DNA from: Thalassobium sp.
GTDB lineage: Bacteria > Pseudomonadota > Gammaproteobacteria > Pseudomonadales > Oceanobacteraceae
Direction: 5' to 3'
Length of the DNA stretch: 64,000 nt
Assembly (NCBI GenBank): GCA_002733205.1
Contig: NVUW01000002.1
Span: 496,001-560,000, forward strand
The notes beneath the pieces are model-generated. The model searched no databases and had not been told where the DNA came from. It worked only from the letters and a program-made list of their open reading frames with translations. Of the stretch, positions 26,628 to 35,253 are shown in pieces. The translations under genes and the position numbers were made by a program. Within the stretch, counting starts at the first letter, position 1, and each line of letters starts with the position of its first letter.

Positions 26628-27515
26628 ATGCGCGCTGCAGATCTGATTCACCTGCTGAGCCAGTACGATCCTGATATGGAAGTACCGGTGTCTTTCTCGC
26701 ACAGTGCCGTGGACGAAACGCCACTGCCTAAAATCACCACCTGCACCAGCAATGAACGCAGCCGCTGCTACGAGACTCTTGTCGAGTTGGCGGAAGACGG
26801 CATGCTGGTGGTTAATGCCGGTGGTCATATCACCTATATGAATCCGTATCTGGTTCGTCTCTGCGGCTATGCTCCGGCAGAGCTGGCCGGGCGACCATTA
26901 ACCGAACTGATGCCGCGCGACGATGCAGAAATATTACGTCAGCGTTTATTCAGCATGCACGGCAGCAGCCGTTTTACTATCCGTCTCATCAGCCGCAGCC
27001 GCGATATGCATTGGGTGCAGATATCTGCCACCGCAATCCCCAGCAGCGATGGCTGTTTTCGTGGCTGCATGATGACCGTTACCGATTTATCACGGCAGCA
27101 AATTCATCTGCAGGGTATGGGCGATCAGCAATTATTAGGCGATAAAGTTGAACGTATTCACGATCAGCTGGAACGGCTGAAAGTATTACGCACACATTTG
27201 CTCAGTGAGCTGGATGATATGCGGCAGTTACCGCGAGTCGATGCCACACCGTTCTGGCATCAGGGGCGTTATCTGTATCTGATCGAACCGCAGAAAAATG
27301 GTAAACGCAAACGCCAGTATGTCGGTTCCGATCCGGAGAAGGTTAAACAGGCACTGTCATCCATGCGTCGCCAGCAACGTTTTTTACAGGTGCAGCAGGA
27401 ACTGGCGCAGATCGATCATCAAATACGCAATGCAACGTTCAAACTGGACAGTTTCCTTTGGGACCTCGCTCAGGTGCCGCCCGATCTCCACCGTTTATTA
27501 CCTGCCTCTGCCTGA
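26628..27515 (+). CDS. PAS-domain protein with a C-terminal DUF6788-like segment
   Basis: The 295-residue soluble protein has a short N-terminal part (DLIHLLSQYDPDMEVPVSF), a PAS domain at about 47-155 (LAEDGMLVVNAGGHITYMN, YAPAELAGRPLTELM, MTVTDLSRQQ), a helical coiled-coil stretch (165-200), and a basic C-terminal module at 209-275 with FWHQGRYLYLIE, GKRKRQYVGS and a helix. That last module recalls the small DUF6788 domains, often thought to bind nucleic acid; this is memory-based. No kinase, cyclase or HTH output domain is present. GGAGG stands 8 bases before the ATG. It lies 76 bases after ppx, same strand, and is followed by a terminator. Confidence 0.8.
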   Translation: MRAADLIHLLSQYDPDMEVPVSFSHSAVDETPLPKITTCTSNERSRCYETLVELAEDGMLVVNAGGHITYMNPYLVRLCGYAPAELAGRPLTELMPRDDAEILRQRLFSMHGSSRFTIRLISRSRDMHWVQISATAIPSSDGCFRGCMMTVTDLSRQQIHLQGMGDQQLLGDKVERIHDQLERLKVLRTHLLSELDDMRQLPRVDATPFWHQGRYLYLIEPQKNGKRKRQYVGSDPEKVKQALSSMRRQQRFLQVQQELAQIDHQIRNATFKLDSFLWDLAQVPPDLHRLLPASA

Positions 27516-27530
27516 AAAAAATACAGGATA

Positions 27531-27561
27531 AAAAAAACAGCGCTCATGGCGCTGTTTTTTT
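27531..27561. terminator. Rho-independent terminator after the PAS gene
   Basis: ACAGCGC and GCGCTGT pair around TCATG, flanked by A7 and T8 runs. It isolates the downstream operon from ppx and the PAS gene. Confidence 0.92.
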
Positions 27562-27667
27562 ATCTTTGTTTTCCTGTTGCTTAAAAATCAACCACTTCTG
27601 AACGTTTATTCCAATGTTCTGTTGCGTTTTCCGCCGCCTATTGGACGGCACGATCGTGTCACTTTTA

Positions 27668-27755
27668 TTGCATTTTTTTCACGCTTTTTATTATCAGAAA
27701 ACTCAGTGGTTTTTTCATGACAGCAATTAAGAATCGGTGGTTGTGCTGTCATGAA
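27668..27755 (+). promoter_or_regulatory. Control region of the adenylyltransferase-exporter operon, with a 12-base inverted repeat
   Basis: The 347-base stretch 27562-27908 holds no convincing gene. TTCATGACAGCA (27714-27725) and TGCTGTCATGAA (27744-27755) are a perfect 12-base inverted repeat; arm centres are 30 bases apart, about three helical turns, so two dimers or a looped dimer could bind one DNA face. A weak promoter, TTGCAT (27668-27673) and TATTAT (27689-27694) with a 15-base spacer, lies just upstream, so a bound protein would cover the start region. A 10-base palindrome CACGATCGTG is at 27649-27658. AGGAGGGG at 27898-27905 is the strong Shine-Dalgarno of the first gene. Confidence 0.55.
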
Positions 27756-27908
27756 TGCCCTCCCTAGCATCCGGGCTCCGCAGGCTTGAGAAGAACGGCG
27801 CTTCGGAAATTAAAGCGGAAAACATTGGTTTTTACGCATCCGGACCGAAACCGGCAGTTCTGCGGAATTAATTTTCAGGATGATATGGCAGCTTGTCAGG
27901 AGGGGATT

Positions 27909-29672
27909 ATGGCAGAGCAAAATCCGGGATGGTCGGGAGACGCCCAAAGTTTTTATCACGAATTTACGCTGCGTAATGCAGGTTTTATCAGCGACAAAGA
28001 ACAGCAGCGTTTACGACAGGCACACATCCTCATCGCCGGCTGTGGTTCAACCGGTGGAAGCGTTATTGAAGTACTGGTGCGCAGTGGCGCAGAACAGCTG
28101 GCATTGGCAGATAACGGCAGTTATGAACTGAATAACGCTAACCGCCAGAATATGGTGCTGACCGATGTTGGCCGCTCAAAGGTTGATGTATTCCACGAGC
28201 GCATGAGTCAGATCAATCCGTTTGTGCAGATCGACGGCTATGCCAACGGCATTACACCGGACAATGTGGATGCATTGGTTGAATGGGCTGATGTGATTAT
28301 TGATGCCGTCGATGTTACCGGACGTTCGGGTCTGGAAATGAAATTCCTGCTGCACGAAGTGGCGCACCGCAATCAAAAAGCGGTTATCTGCGGTTATGAC
28401 ATGGCGGCGGCGCAGTATGTGCCGGTGTTCGATTACCGCGATGGCACATTGCCATTAATGGCCGGCCTGCTGAATGCCGAAGACGTGGCAACACTGGATC
28501 CGCTGCAGGCTTGCGCACGATTAATTCCGGATGAATTTATTCCGCTGGAAATGTTCGACGAACTGGCCCGCCATCAGCAGGGTAAGGATTACACCTCGCA
28601 GCTGTGTCTGGCGGCGAATTTATTTGGTGTGCTGGGTTCGACACTGGTGCTCGACATTCTGAATGAGCGGGCGGTGGAAACCGACAACTACGTTGATCTG
28701 TGGAGCCTGATGCGCAAACCTCAGGCCAGTGATGACCAGGCGCGTGACGAAGCCGCCGTGAGCGAATTACGCAGCGGCCTGCGTGCCTGGGCTAACGGCC
28801 CGGGCGGTGACAGTGATCCGTTCTTCCTTGAACGGTCATTGCGCCATTACCAACTGCCGCTGATGCCGGAGTTGCACAACTACCGCGATCAGCTGCTGAC
28901 CGAACGTGCCGGCATCTCGGCCTTTGCCATTCCCCATGAGCAACTGGCCGGGCCGCTGGCACGCCAACTGTTACGTTTTGCCTTTGTGCATTACGCCCGC
29001 GTTGGCTTTATTAACCCCGATCAGGCGGCACGTCGCCTGCTGCATCATGAACCACTGAGCAATCTCAGCCCGCAGGATGTGCATCTGGTGCTGATTGATA
29101 CTCAAAGTAGCCAGTTGCTGGGTTACTCGACGCTGAAAGCGCCGCTGTCCGATAACCTGCCGTTCTCCAGCACCGAGCGTCCGCACTATGGTGTTGAGCA
29201 GGCTTTTGGCCGTGATCTGTTCGCTGGGGTTGATGAGTTACAGGGAATTCCGGTTGCCGCGGTGCGCGAAATTGGCCGGGTAACCAAAGCCGAGCTGGAT
29301 GATCCGGTACTGAATGCGCGGGTCGGTATTATGCTGCTGAGCGCTTATCGCCAGGTGGTATCCGATAGCCGCTATGGCATCAGCGCCTTTGTCGGCGATG
29401 GCGAGAAAAACGTGACTCTGCGCAACCTCACCTTCTTTGGTTTTAACCCGCAATTACTGCCGGCGCGTGAATCCTGCCTGCCGGCCGACCACCTCTATCA
29501 CCACCGTTATGTTGGCCGCGATGTGCGTCCGTTCTGGCTGTTGCTGGCGGATATCAATCAGGCGCGCGCCGATGAAGTAGAAGCATTGCTTGATCTGGAT
29601 GACAACGCACTGCTGGCTGCCTTAAACGCAAGCCGCAGTAACGCAGCAAAGGAATTGGAGGCTCAGTTATGA
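27909..29672 (+). CDS. ThiF/E1-like adenylyltransferase fused to a GNAT/autoinducer-synthase-like domain
   Basis: The 587-residue protein has two parts. Residues about 15-265 are a ThiF/MoeB/E1-type adenylation domain: IAGCGSTGGSVIEVL (41-55, nucleotide loop), LADNGSYELNNANRQN (66-81, with the Asn/Arg that bind ATP), DVGRSK, and IIDAVDVTG (130-138). No CxxC zinc pairs are seen. Residues about 300-580 look like a GNAT-fold acyltransferase: LVLIDTQSSQLLGYSTLK (393-410), VREIGRVTK (452-460), which matches the E-x-x-R strand of acyl-homoserine-lactone-synthase/FeeM-type enzymes, and VTLRNLTFFGFNP (502-514). The C-terminal call is by eye. Known E1-like enzymes activate a carboxylate as an adenylate, and FeeM-type enzymes move an acyl chain to an amine. 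The last four bases overlap the acyl-CoA dehydrogenase start. Confidence 0.8.
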   Translation: MAEQNPGWSGDAQSFYHEFTLRNAGFISDKEQQRLRQAHILIAGCGSTGGSVIEVLVRSGAEQLALADNGSYELNNANRQNMVLTDVGRSKVDVFHERMSQINPFVQIDGYANGITPDNVDALVEWADVIIDAVDVTGRSGLEMKFLLHEVAHRNQKAVICGYDMAAAQYVPVFDYRDGTLPLMAGLLNAEDVATLDPLQACARLIPDEFIPLEMFDELARHQQGKDYTSQLCLAANLFGVLGSTLVLDILNERAVETDNYVDLWSLMRKPQASDDQARDEAAVSELRSGLRAWANGPGGDSDPFFLERSLRHYQLPLMPELHNYRDQLLTERAGISAFAIPHEQLAGPLARQLLRFAFVHYARVGFINPDQAARRLLHHEPLSNLSPQDVHLVLIDTQSSQLLGYSTLKAPLSDNLPFSSTERPHYGVEQAFGRDLFAGVDELQGIPVAAVREIGRVTKAELDDPVLNARVGIMLLSAYRQVVSDSRYGISAFVGDGEKNVTLRNLTFFGFNPQLLPARESCLPADHLYHHRYVGRDVRPFWLLLADINQARADEVEALLDLDDNALLAALNASRSNAAKELEAQL

Positions 29673-30919
29673 AATCGGTATGGAACGAACAACAGCAGGA
29701 AATCCGGGATTTTTACGAACAGGTCGCCCGTGAGCGGGTACGTCCGAGTGCCGCCTCGCGTGATGTCACGCTGACCTTTGACCGTCAGATCTGGCGCGAC
29801 CTGGGTGCCAGCGGGCTGTTTGGCCTGCATATGCCCGAAGAGTTTGGTGGCCGTGGTCTGGGCCTGCGCGAGTTTACTGCCGCGCTGGAGGGTTTTTCCC
29901 GTGGTAGTCAGGACATGGGCGTACTGGTGTCCTTTGTCGCTCAGGTGGGCCTGGTGCAGGCCGGATTGCTCAGCTACGGCACGGAAGAGCAAAAGCAGCG
30001 CTGGTTGCCGGGCCTGATCCGCGGTGAATTACTGGGCTCATTTGCCATTACCGAACAGGGCTGTGGCTCCGATGTCCGTGCCATGAAATTAAGCGCGACA
30101 CAGGAGCTGAACGGCTTCCGCATTAATGGTCAGAAGTGGAACATCACCAATGCGCCGCAGGCGGACGTGGTAATGACCTTTGCCCATGTCGAAGGTGCCG
30201 GTGATAAATCGGTGACCTGTTTTATTACCGGTACCGATGTTCCGGGTCTGGAGCGCAGTGAGCCATTTGAGCTGTTGGGCAACCGTGGCACGCCAATTGG
30301 TGCGTTTAATTTTAACGATGTGCTGGTGCCGGAATCCGCGGTGGTGGGTGGCGTGGGTGGTGGTCTGAATGTGCTGTATTTCGCCTTCCTGGTCGAGCGT
30401 GTACTGACCGGCCTGGTGATTACCGGCTGCATGGAACCGCTGGTGGAAGACTGCCTGCGTTACAGTCAGGAGCGTCTGGCATTTGGCCGTCCGATTGGTG
30501 AGAACCAGTACATTCAGGGGCAGATCGTCGATATGTATTGCCAGGTGGAAGTGCTGCGCAGCGTTCTGCTGCGGGCGATGGACAGTATGGAGCAGGGTGT
30601 CGATTGCTCCAGTCTGGCGTCAATGGTGAAGATGATCGCCACCGAAAGTCTGCACGAAGCCTGCCTGAACGCCATTCGTATTCACGGTAATTCCGGTTAT
30701 CGCCGCGACAAGTATTTTGAGCGTTTGCTGCGCGATTCCATCGGTGTGTTCTTTGCCGGAGGCACCATCGAAATTCACCGCCATGTGATCTGGACCAATC
30801 TGGTTGAAGGCTTCCGTAAGGGCGAGCGCATGCGCGATGGCCTGAATCTCGGCGTCTATCAGAACCAGAATCCGGCCACCACCGCCTTCAGCCAGCCAGC
30901 TGAGGAGGCCATTGCATGA
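29669..30919 (+). CDS. Acyl-CoA dehydrogenase-family flavoprotein
   Basis: The 416-residue protein has the ACAD fold: an N-terminal helical domain with GLFGLHMPEEFGGRGLG, the FAD/substrate beta domain with AITEQGCGSDV and KWNITNAP, and the C-terminal helical domain with QERLAFGRPIGENQYIQ. The usual medium-chain catalytic Glu before GT is replaced (AGGTIEIHR), but Glu243 in LVERVL sits where isovaleryl- and long-chain enzymes keep theirs. So a 2,3-dehydrogenation of an acyl thioester remains plausible. ATGA overlaps couple it to both neighbours, tying it to the export genes rather than to ordinary beta-oxidation. Confidence 0.9.
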   Translation: MKSVWNEQQQEIRDFYEQVARERVRPSAASRDVTLTFDRQIWRDLGASGLFGLHMPEEFGGRGLGLREFTAALEGFSRGSQDMGVLVSFVAQVGLVQAGLLSYGTEEQKQRWLPGLIRGELLGSFAITEQGCGSDVRAMKLSATQELNGFRINGQKWNITNAPQADVVMTFAHVEGAGDKSVTCFITGTDVPGLERSEPFELLGNRGTPIGAFNFNDVLVPESAVVGGVGGGLNVLYFAFLVERVLTGLVITGCMEPLVEDCLRYSQERLAFGRPIGENQYIQGQIVDMYCQVEVLRSVLLRAMDSMEQGVDCSSLASMVKMIATESLHEACLNAIRIHGNSGYRRDKYFERLLRDSIGVFFAGGTIEIHRHVIWTNLVEGFRKGERMRDGLNLGVYQNQNPATTAFSQPAEEAIA

Positions 30920-33477
30920 ATGCCGTAATGCAATTATTTACCGGGGTGCAGCGTCACCCCTGGCTGATGATGTTGGGTCTGTTGCTGGTTACGGTGCTGG
31001 CGTTAGGCGCTGCCGGCCAGCTGCAGATTAACAGCACGCCGTACATGATCGATAACAGCCACCCCAGCCGGGTGGCCGATCACGATACCAAGCGCCTGTT
31101 CTCCAACACCGGTGAGCAGGCCTTTGTCGCCATCGATAATCCGCAAGGCAATGTGTTCAACGCCCGCAGTCTGGCGACGGTGCAGGAGTTAAGCCGCACC
31201 TTTGAACGCATGTTGCTGATCAGTGAAGCCGACAGTCAGCGTCTAACCGCGCTGGCGGAAGACGGCGTGCTGACCATGCCGCAGGCCAATGCGCTGCTGC
31301 AGGATGGGCTGACACCGCAGGATATTCCGGCGCTCAAACGTCTGGCGCAGCAGGAAAGCATCAGTACGCTGGATAAAGCCTGGCTGGAGAATCTGGCGGT
31401 GCGCCTGCGTCCGGTTAAACGGGTGCGCAGTCTGGCGCGCATGGAGCACATCGAAGCCTTTACCGGCGGTCTGGATGTACGCCCGCTGATGAAAACCCTG
31501 CCGCAGAACGACGCCGAACGGCAGGCGCTGCGTGAGGCCGTGCTGGCCAATCCGATGTTTATTAACGGCCTGGTATCGCCCAAAGGTAACGCCACCACCA
31601 TTCAGGTGGAGTTTAATATCGACGAAGATGATTCGCCGTCCATGTTGCTGGCTTACGGTGAAATCAGCCGCATCATCAACGATGTGAGCGCGCGCGAAGG
31701 CTTCAGCGACCGCGTTTACCTGAGCGGCCCACCAATGATCGCGGCGCAGACCGCCACCAGTATGGAGCAGGATAACCAGACGCTGCTGCCGGGTGTGTTG
31801 CTGGTGATTATCGTCGTGCTGCTGCTCAGCTTTGGCCGTTTGCAGGGCGTGGTTGCGCCGCTGATGATCGCCGTGATTGCGCTGTTCTGGACCTTGGGCA
31901 CGATGGCGGCGTTCGGCGTGAAGCAGAACATCGTTACCTCCATGCTGCCGGTGTTCATTATTGCCATCGCGGTCTGTGACGCCATTCACTTCCTCGCTAC
32001 TTACTACCGTCTGCTACCGGCTAATCCCGACCGTGCGGCCCGCACTCAGGCGGCGTCGGATGCGTTGCGCAAACTGTTCTGGCCGATGCTGGTGACGACC
32101 ATCACCACCATGGCAGGCTTCTTCGCTCTGAGCTGGACCGAAGTGATCTTTATCCGCGAGTTCGGCATCTTCGTCGGTCTGGGGGTTATGTTCGCCTGGA
32201 TCGTTACCATGCTGTTTTTACCGGCGCTGGTGATTCTGTGGAAAGCACCACCACCGCGTTTCGGCTTATTGGTCAGCACTCTGGTCAGCCGTTTTATGGG
32301 CCTGCTCGGACGCGTGGCTGGTCATGGTAAAGCGGTGGTCATGGCGGTTGTGGTACTGATGGCCGGTGGTCTGCTTTACACCCAGCAGAACCTGACGGTG
32401 GATAACCAGGTGATCGGTTACTTCGAAGCTGACAGCCGTATCCGTCAGGATGACGCCGCCATTAACGCCAACTTCGGCGGCTCGACCGTGGTCAGCTTTC
32501 TGCTGGAAAGCAAAGAGGTGGATGCCTTCAAACAGCCGCAGGTGATGCTGGCGGTGGAAAAACTGCAACAGCAGCTGAACAACGATCCATTGGTGGGCTT
32601 TACCATTTCGCCGGTGAACTTTATTGAGCGCATGCATCAGGTACTGAGCGCTGGTAAAGGTGAGACCAGCGGCAGTGCCGCCGATTACCGTCTGCCGTCA
32701 GATCTGACCCAGCCGATGCTGGCGCAGTATTACCTGCTGTACGAAAACGCCAACGGTCAGGATTTGTTTGATGTGGTTGACCGCCGCTTCTCCAATGGCC
32801 GCATTCTCACCGTGCTACACAGTGACCGCTCATCCGAAGTGGGCGGCGTGATCGAGCGCGTGATGAACGAAGCACGCAACGTGCTGCCGGCCGGGGTCAG
32901 TATCCGCGCCGCCGGTTATGGTGAAATTCTGGTGTCTACCACCGATGCTGTGGTCGGCGGTCAGATCCAGAGTCTGCTGCTGGCGGTGGTACTGATTGCG
33001 CTGCTGGTGGTCGCCATTCTGCGTTCGCTGCGCCTCGGTTTGCTGGCGTTGCTACCGCTGCTGTTTACGCTGGTGGGTGTGTTTACCCTGATGGCGCTGA
33101 CCGGCACCGCACTGGATATCGGCACCTCCATTATTGCGGCCATCTCCTTTGGTATCGGTATCGACTACGCCATTCATACCATTGCCGCGCTGCGTCTCAG
33201 TAAAGGTCAGGATCATGCCGAGCTGGTGGCCAATGCGCTGCAGTACTGCGGTAAACCGATTCTGATTAACACTCTGGCGCTGGGCTTTGGCTTCCTGGTG
33301 CTGACGCTGTCGGGTTATCAGGCACTGGTGAACCTGGGCTACTTTATCTCGCTCACCATGCTGTTCAGTGCGCTGTTTGCGTTGCTGGTGTTGCCGGCCT
33401 TCCATCGCCCTGATGCACCACAGGCGACGGTTGCTGAACGTGCCGACGAGCCGCAGGCGGAGCCGGCCAATGCCTAG
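30916..33477 (+). CDS. MMPL/RND-family lipid exporter-like membrane protein
   Basis: The 853-residue protein has the RND arrangement: membrane segment 1 (about 15-34), first periplasmic domain (35-288), five segments (290-445), second periplasmic domain (about 490-685), and six more segments. TM-region acidic residues typical of proton-coupled MMPL proteins occur in AVCDAIHFLATYY (353-365) and GIGIDYAIHT near 755. Relatives such as HpnN move hopanoids and MmpL proteins move lipids, with no TolC partner. No AcrA-like adaptor is present. It starts in an ATGA overlap with the acyl-CoA dehydrogenase and ends overlapping the next gene by 8 bases. Confidence 0.92.
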   Translation: MNAVMQLFTGVQRHPWLMMLGLLLVTVLALGAAGQLQINSTPYMIDNSHPSRVADHDTKRLFSNTGEQAFVAIDNPQGNVFNARSLATVQELSRTFERMLLISEADSQRLTALAEDGVLTMPQANALLQDGLTPQDIPALKRLAQQESISTLDKAWLENLAVRLRPVKRVRSLARMEHIEAFTGGLDVRPLMKTLPQNDAERQALREAVLANPMFINGLVSPKGNATTIQVEFNIDEDDSPSMLLAYGEISRIINDVSAREGFSDRVYLSGPPMIAAQTATSMEQDNQTLLPGVLLVIIVVLLLSFGRLQGVVAPLMIAVIALFWTLGTMAAFGVKQNIVTSMLPVFIIAIAVCDAIHFLATYYRLLPANPDRAARTQAASDALRKLFWPMLVTTITTMAGFFALSWTEVIFIREFGIFVGLGVMFAWIVTMLFLPALVILWKAPPPRFGLLVSTLVSRFMGLLGRVAGHGKAVVMAVVVLMAGGLLYTQQNLTVDNQVIGYFEADSRIRQDDAAINANFGGSTVVSFLLESKEVDAFKQPQVMLAVEKLQQQLNNDPLVGFTISPVNFIERMHQVLSAGKGETSGSAADYRLPSDLTQPMLAQYYLLYENANGQDLFDVVDRRFSNGRILTVLHSDRSSEVGGVIERVMNEARNVLPAGVSIRAAGYGEILVSTTDAVVGGQIQSLLLAVVLIALLVVAILRSLRLGLLALLPLLFTLVGVFTLMALTGTALDIGTSIIAAISFGIGIDYAIHTIAALRLSKGQDHAELVANALQYCGKPILINTLALGFGFLVLTLSGYQALVNLGYFISLTMLFSALFALLVLPAFHRPDAPQATVAERADEPQAEPANA

Positions 33478-34450
33478 GGTGCTGAACACGCTGCTGTTGG
33501 CGTGTGTGCTGTCGGCAACGACAGCACAGGCGGCCCAACCGCTGACCGAACACGACGAATGGCAGGTGATCAGTTTATACCCGCCGCACGGCGTGTATCA
33601 GGCGGAGTTGTTGCCGCAACTGGTGACGGCGGTTGAAGGCTTATGGCAGGTGCAGGGCAGTGACGGTGAGCCGTTGCTGCGCAGCGTCGACAGCCTGGCC
33701 AGCATGAACGTGATCGTCGCCCAGCAGGACGAAGTGCGCTTCCGCCGCATTATCGAAAAAGGCGAACTGAACGCCGCCGGTATGCAGCGCCTGCAGGCGC
33801 TGGTGGAAGAGCATCCTCTGGTGCAGCGGCGGCTGGTGTCGGCCGATGCTCAGGCCACGCACCTGTGGCTGCGGCTGAAAAAACCGGCCACTGCGGAGGG
33901 TTTGCAGCAGCTGAGTGATCATCTGGCGGCCAGTCTGAATGCCGCCGGTCATCAGTGTGTGGTCGCGGCAAACGCGCGTGGTCCATTGGCTGGCCGCTAT
34001 ATGACGCAATGGCAGTACGATACGCCGCAACGCGCCGATGGCGTGGCCGCGTTGCAGGCGCTGGCGACGGCACAGCAGCAACTGAGTAACGCACCGGGGG
34101 CGCCGGACAGCGAACACGGGCGTAATTATTCGGCGCTGAATCTGCTGTCGTATCTGGGCGGCATTCTGGGTGGCGAGCTGCTCGATGCCAATGGCCTGCC
34201 GCAAAGCAACGCGGCACTGGCGCAGATGTACATGATGGCCGAGAGCCTGCGCAGCCGCGATCTGCAGGCGCTGGCGCGTCCGGATTTCCGCCAGTTACAG
34301 CTGGTGGTGCTGGGCCATAAAGCACCGCTGAATGCGCCGCCTGTTTCCAACTATCAACTTACCCATACCAGCATCTGGCAGGCGTCGGCGCGCGATTATC
34401 GCGTGCTCGATTGTCGTGCGCAGGGGCTGGTGACGTCGGAGAACGAATAA
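33470..34450 (+). CDS. Stand-alone periplasmic protein resembling an MMPL periplasmic domain
   Basis: The 326-residue product has a signal peptide (cleavage near residue 22, TAQAAQ) and no further membrane segment. Residues 72-176 can be aligned by eye with the first periplasmic domain of the preceding exporter: SVDSLASMNVI against VRSLARMEHI, RRLVSADAQATHLWLRL against NGLVSPKGNATTIQVEF, and ARGPLAGRYM against SGPPMIAAQT. It therefore looks like a detached porter-domain module, perhaps pairing with or gating the exporter. Residues 200-310 are Ala/Leu-rich and unassigned. It overlaps the exporter by 8 bases and the next gene by one base (TAATG). Confidence 0.8.
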   Translation: MPRVLNTLLLACVLSATTAQAAQPLTEHDEWQVISLYPPHGVYQAELLPQLVTAVEGLWQVQGSDGEPLLRSVDSLASMNVIVAQQDEVRFRRIIEKGELNAAGMQRLQALVEEHPLVQRRLVSADAQATHLWLRLKKPATAEGLQQLSDHLAASLNAAGHQCVVAANARGPLAGRYMTQWQYDTPQRADGVAALQALATAQQQLSNAPGAPDSEHGRNYSALNLLSYLGGILGGELLDANGLPQSNAALAQMYMMAESLRSRDLQALARPDFRQLQLVVLGHKAPLNAPPVSNYQLTHTSIWQASARDYRVLDCRAQGLVTSENE

Positions 34451-35253
34451 TGAAATTACTGCTGAAAAGTGCAGCGCTTACGCTGTTGAGCCTGACCATG
34501 CTGCCGGCCTTTGCCGTCAGTGAAAAAAGCATTAAACCGGAAGTGCTGCTGGAACAGGTACGTGATCGTGACGACGGCGATGACCGTCGTTCACGCATGA
34601 TTCTGGAACAGACCATGAGTGATGGTTTTGTGCGTGAGCGCGAATTGTTAATGCTGGAAAAAAAATTCGGTGCCGAGCGTAAAGCCGTGCTGTATTTCAC
34701 CGCCCCGGCGGATACTGCCGGTACCGGCATTCTGATGTTCAGCTACGAAGAAGCCAGCGGCAAAGACGATGATCAGTGGCTGTATCTGCCCGCGCTGCGT
34801 CAGTCACGCCGTATTGCGACTAACTCGAAAGAAGGCCCGTTTCTCGGTACCGATTTTTCCTTCGCCGATATCGAACGCCTGCGTGTGGATGATTATCTCT
34901 ATGAAGATCAGGGCACGGTAGAAATAAACGGTCGCACGCTGCACAAAATTGCCGCACATACGGCCAATGGTCTGGAAAATCCGCGTACCGGATACAGCCA
35001 ACGCGAAATTTTTGTTGATGCTGAGCGGCAGCTGATTATGCGCGATGAGTTTTATCGTGAAGGCCGTCATATCAAAACCTTTGAAGTCACCGGCCTGAAA
35101 GAAATTGATGGCTACTGGACCGTGACCGAAGCGGTGATGACCAATCATGTGGAAGGGGGCTTTACCCGCTTATTGCGCAAAGAAACAACCTACAACGTTG
35201 GCATTGCCGAACGGCTGTTTAATGAGCGTACGTTGCGCAGCGGGATTCAGTAA
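34450..35253 (+). CDS. LolA-like outer-membrane lipoprotein-sorting family protein
   Basis: The 267-residue periplasmic protein has a signal peptide (cleavage near residue 20, AFAVS). The body is a LolA-like half-barrel of the type annotated as outer membrane lipoprotein-sorting protein (PF17131-like): strands ERELLMLEKKFG, RKAVLYFTAPADTAGTGILMFSYEE, DDQWLYLPALRQSRRI, TDFSFADIERL and TVTEAVMTNH. That DQWLYLPAL...R-I-x-x-x-x-K-x-G-x-F-x-G-T-D-F-S pattern is the family hallmark. Such proteins often accompany MMPL exporters and barrels and are thought to carry lipids across the periplasm. TAATG overlaps join it to both neighbours. Confidence 0.9.
   Translation: MKLLLKSAALTLLSLTMLPAFAVSEKSIKPEVLLEQVRDRDDGDDRRSRMILEQTMSDGFVRERELLMLEKKFGAERKAVLYFTAPADTAGTGILMFSYEEASGKDDDQWLYLPALRQSRRIATNSKEGPFLGTDFSFADIERLRVDDYLYEDQGTVEINGRTLHKIAAHTANGLENPRTGYSQREIFVDAERQLIMRDEFYREGRHIKTFEVTGLKEIDGYWTVTEAVMTNHVEGGFTRLLRKETTYNVGIAERLFNERTLRSGIQ

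Noticed and set aside
29669-30919. Reading the acyl-CoA dehydrogenase as catalytically dead because of AGGT
   Set aside because: A Glu is present at the alternative catalytic position used by isovaleryl- and long-chain enzymes.
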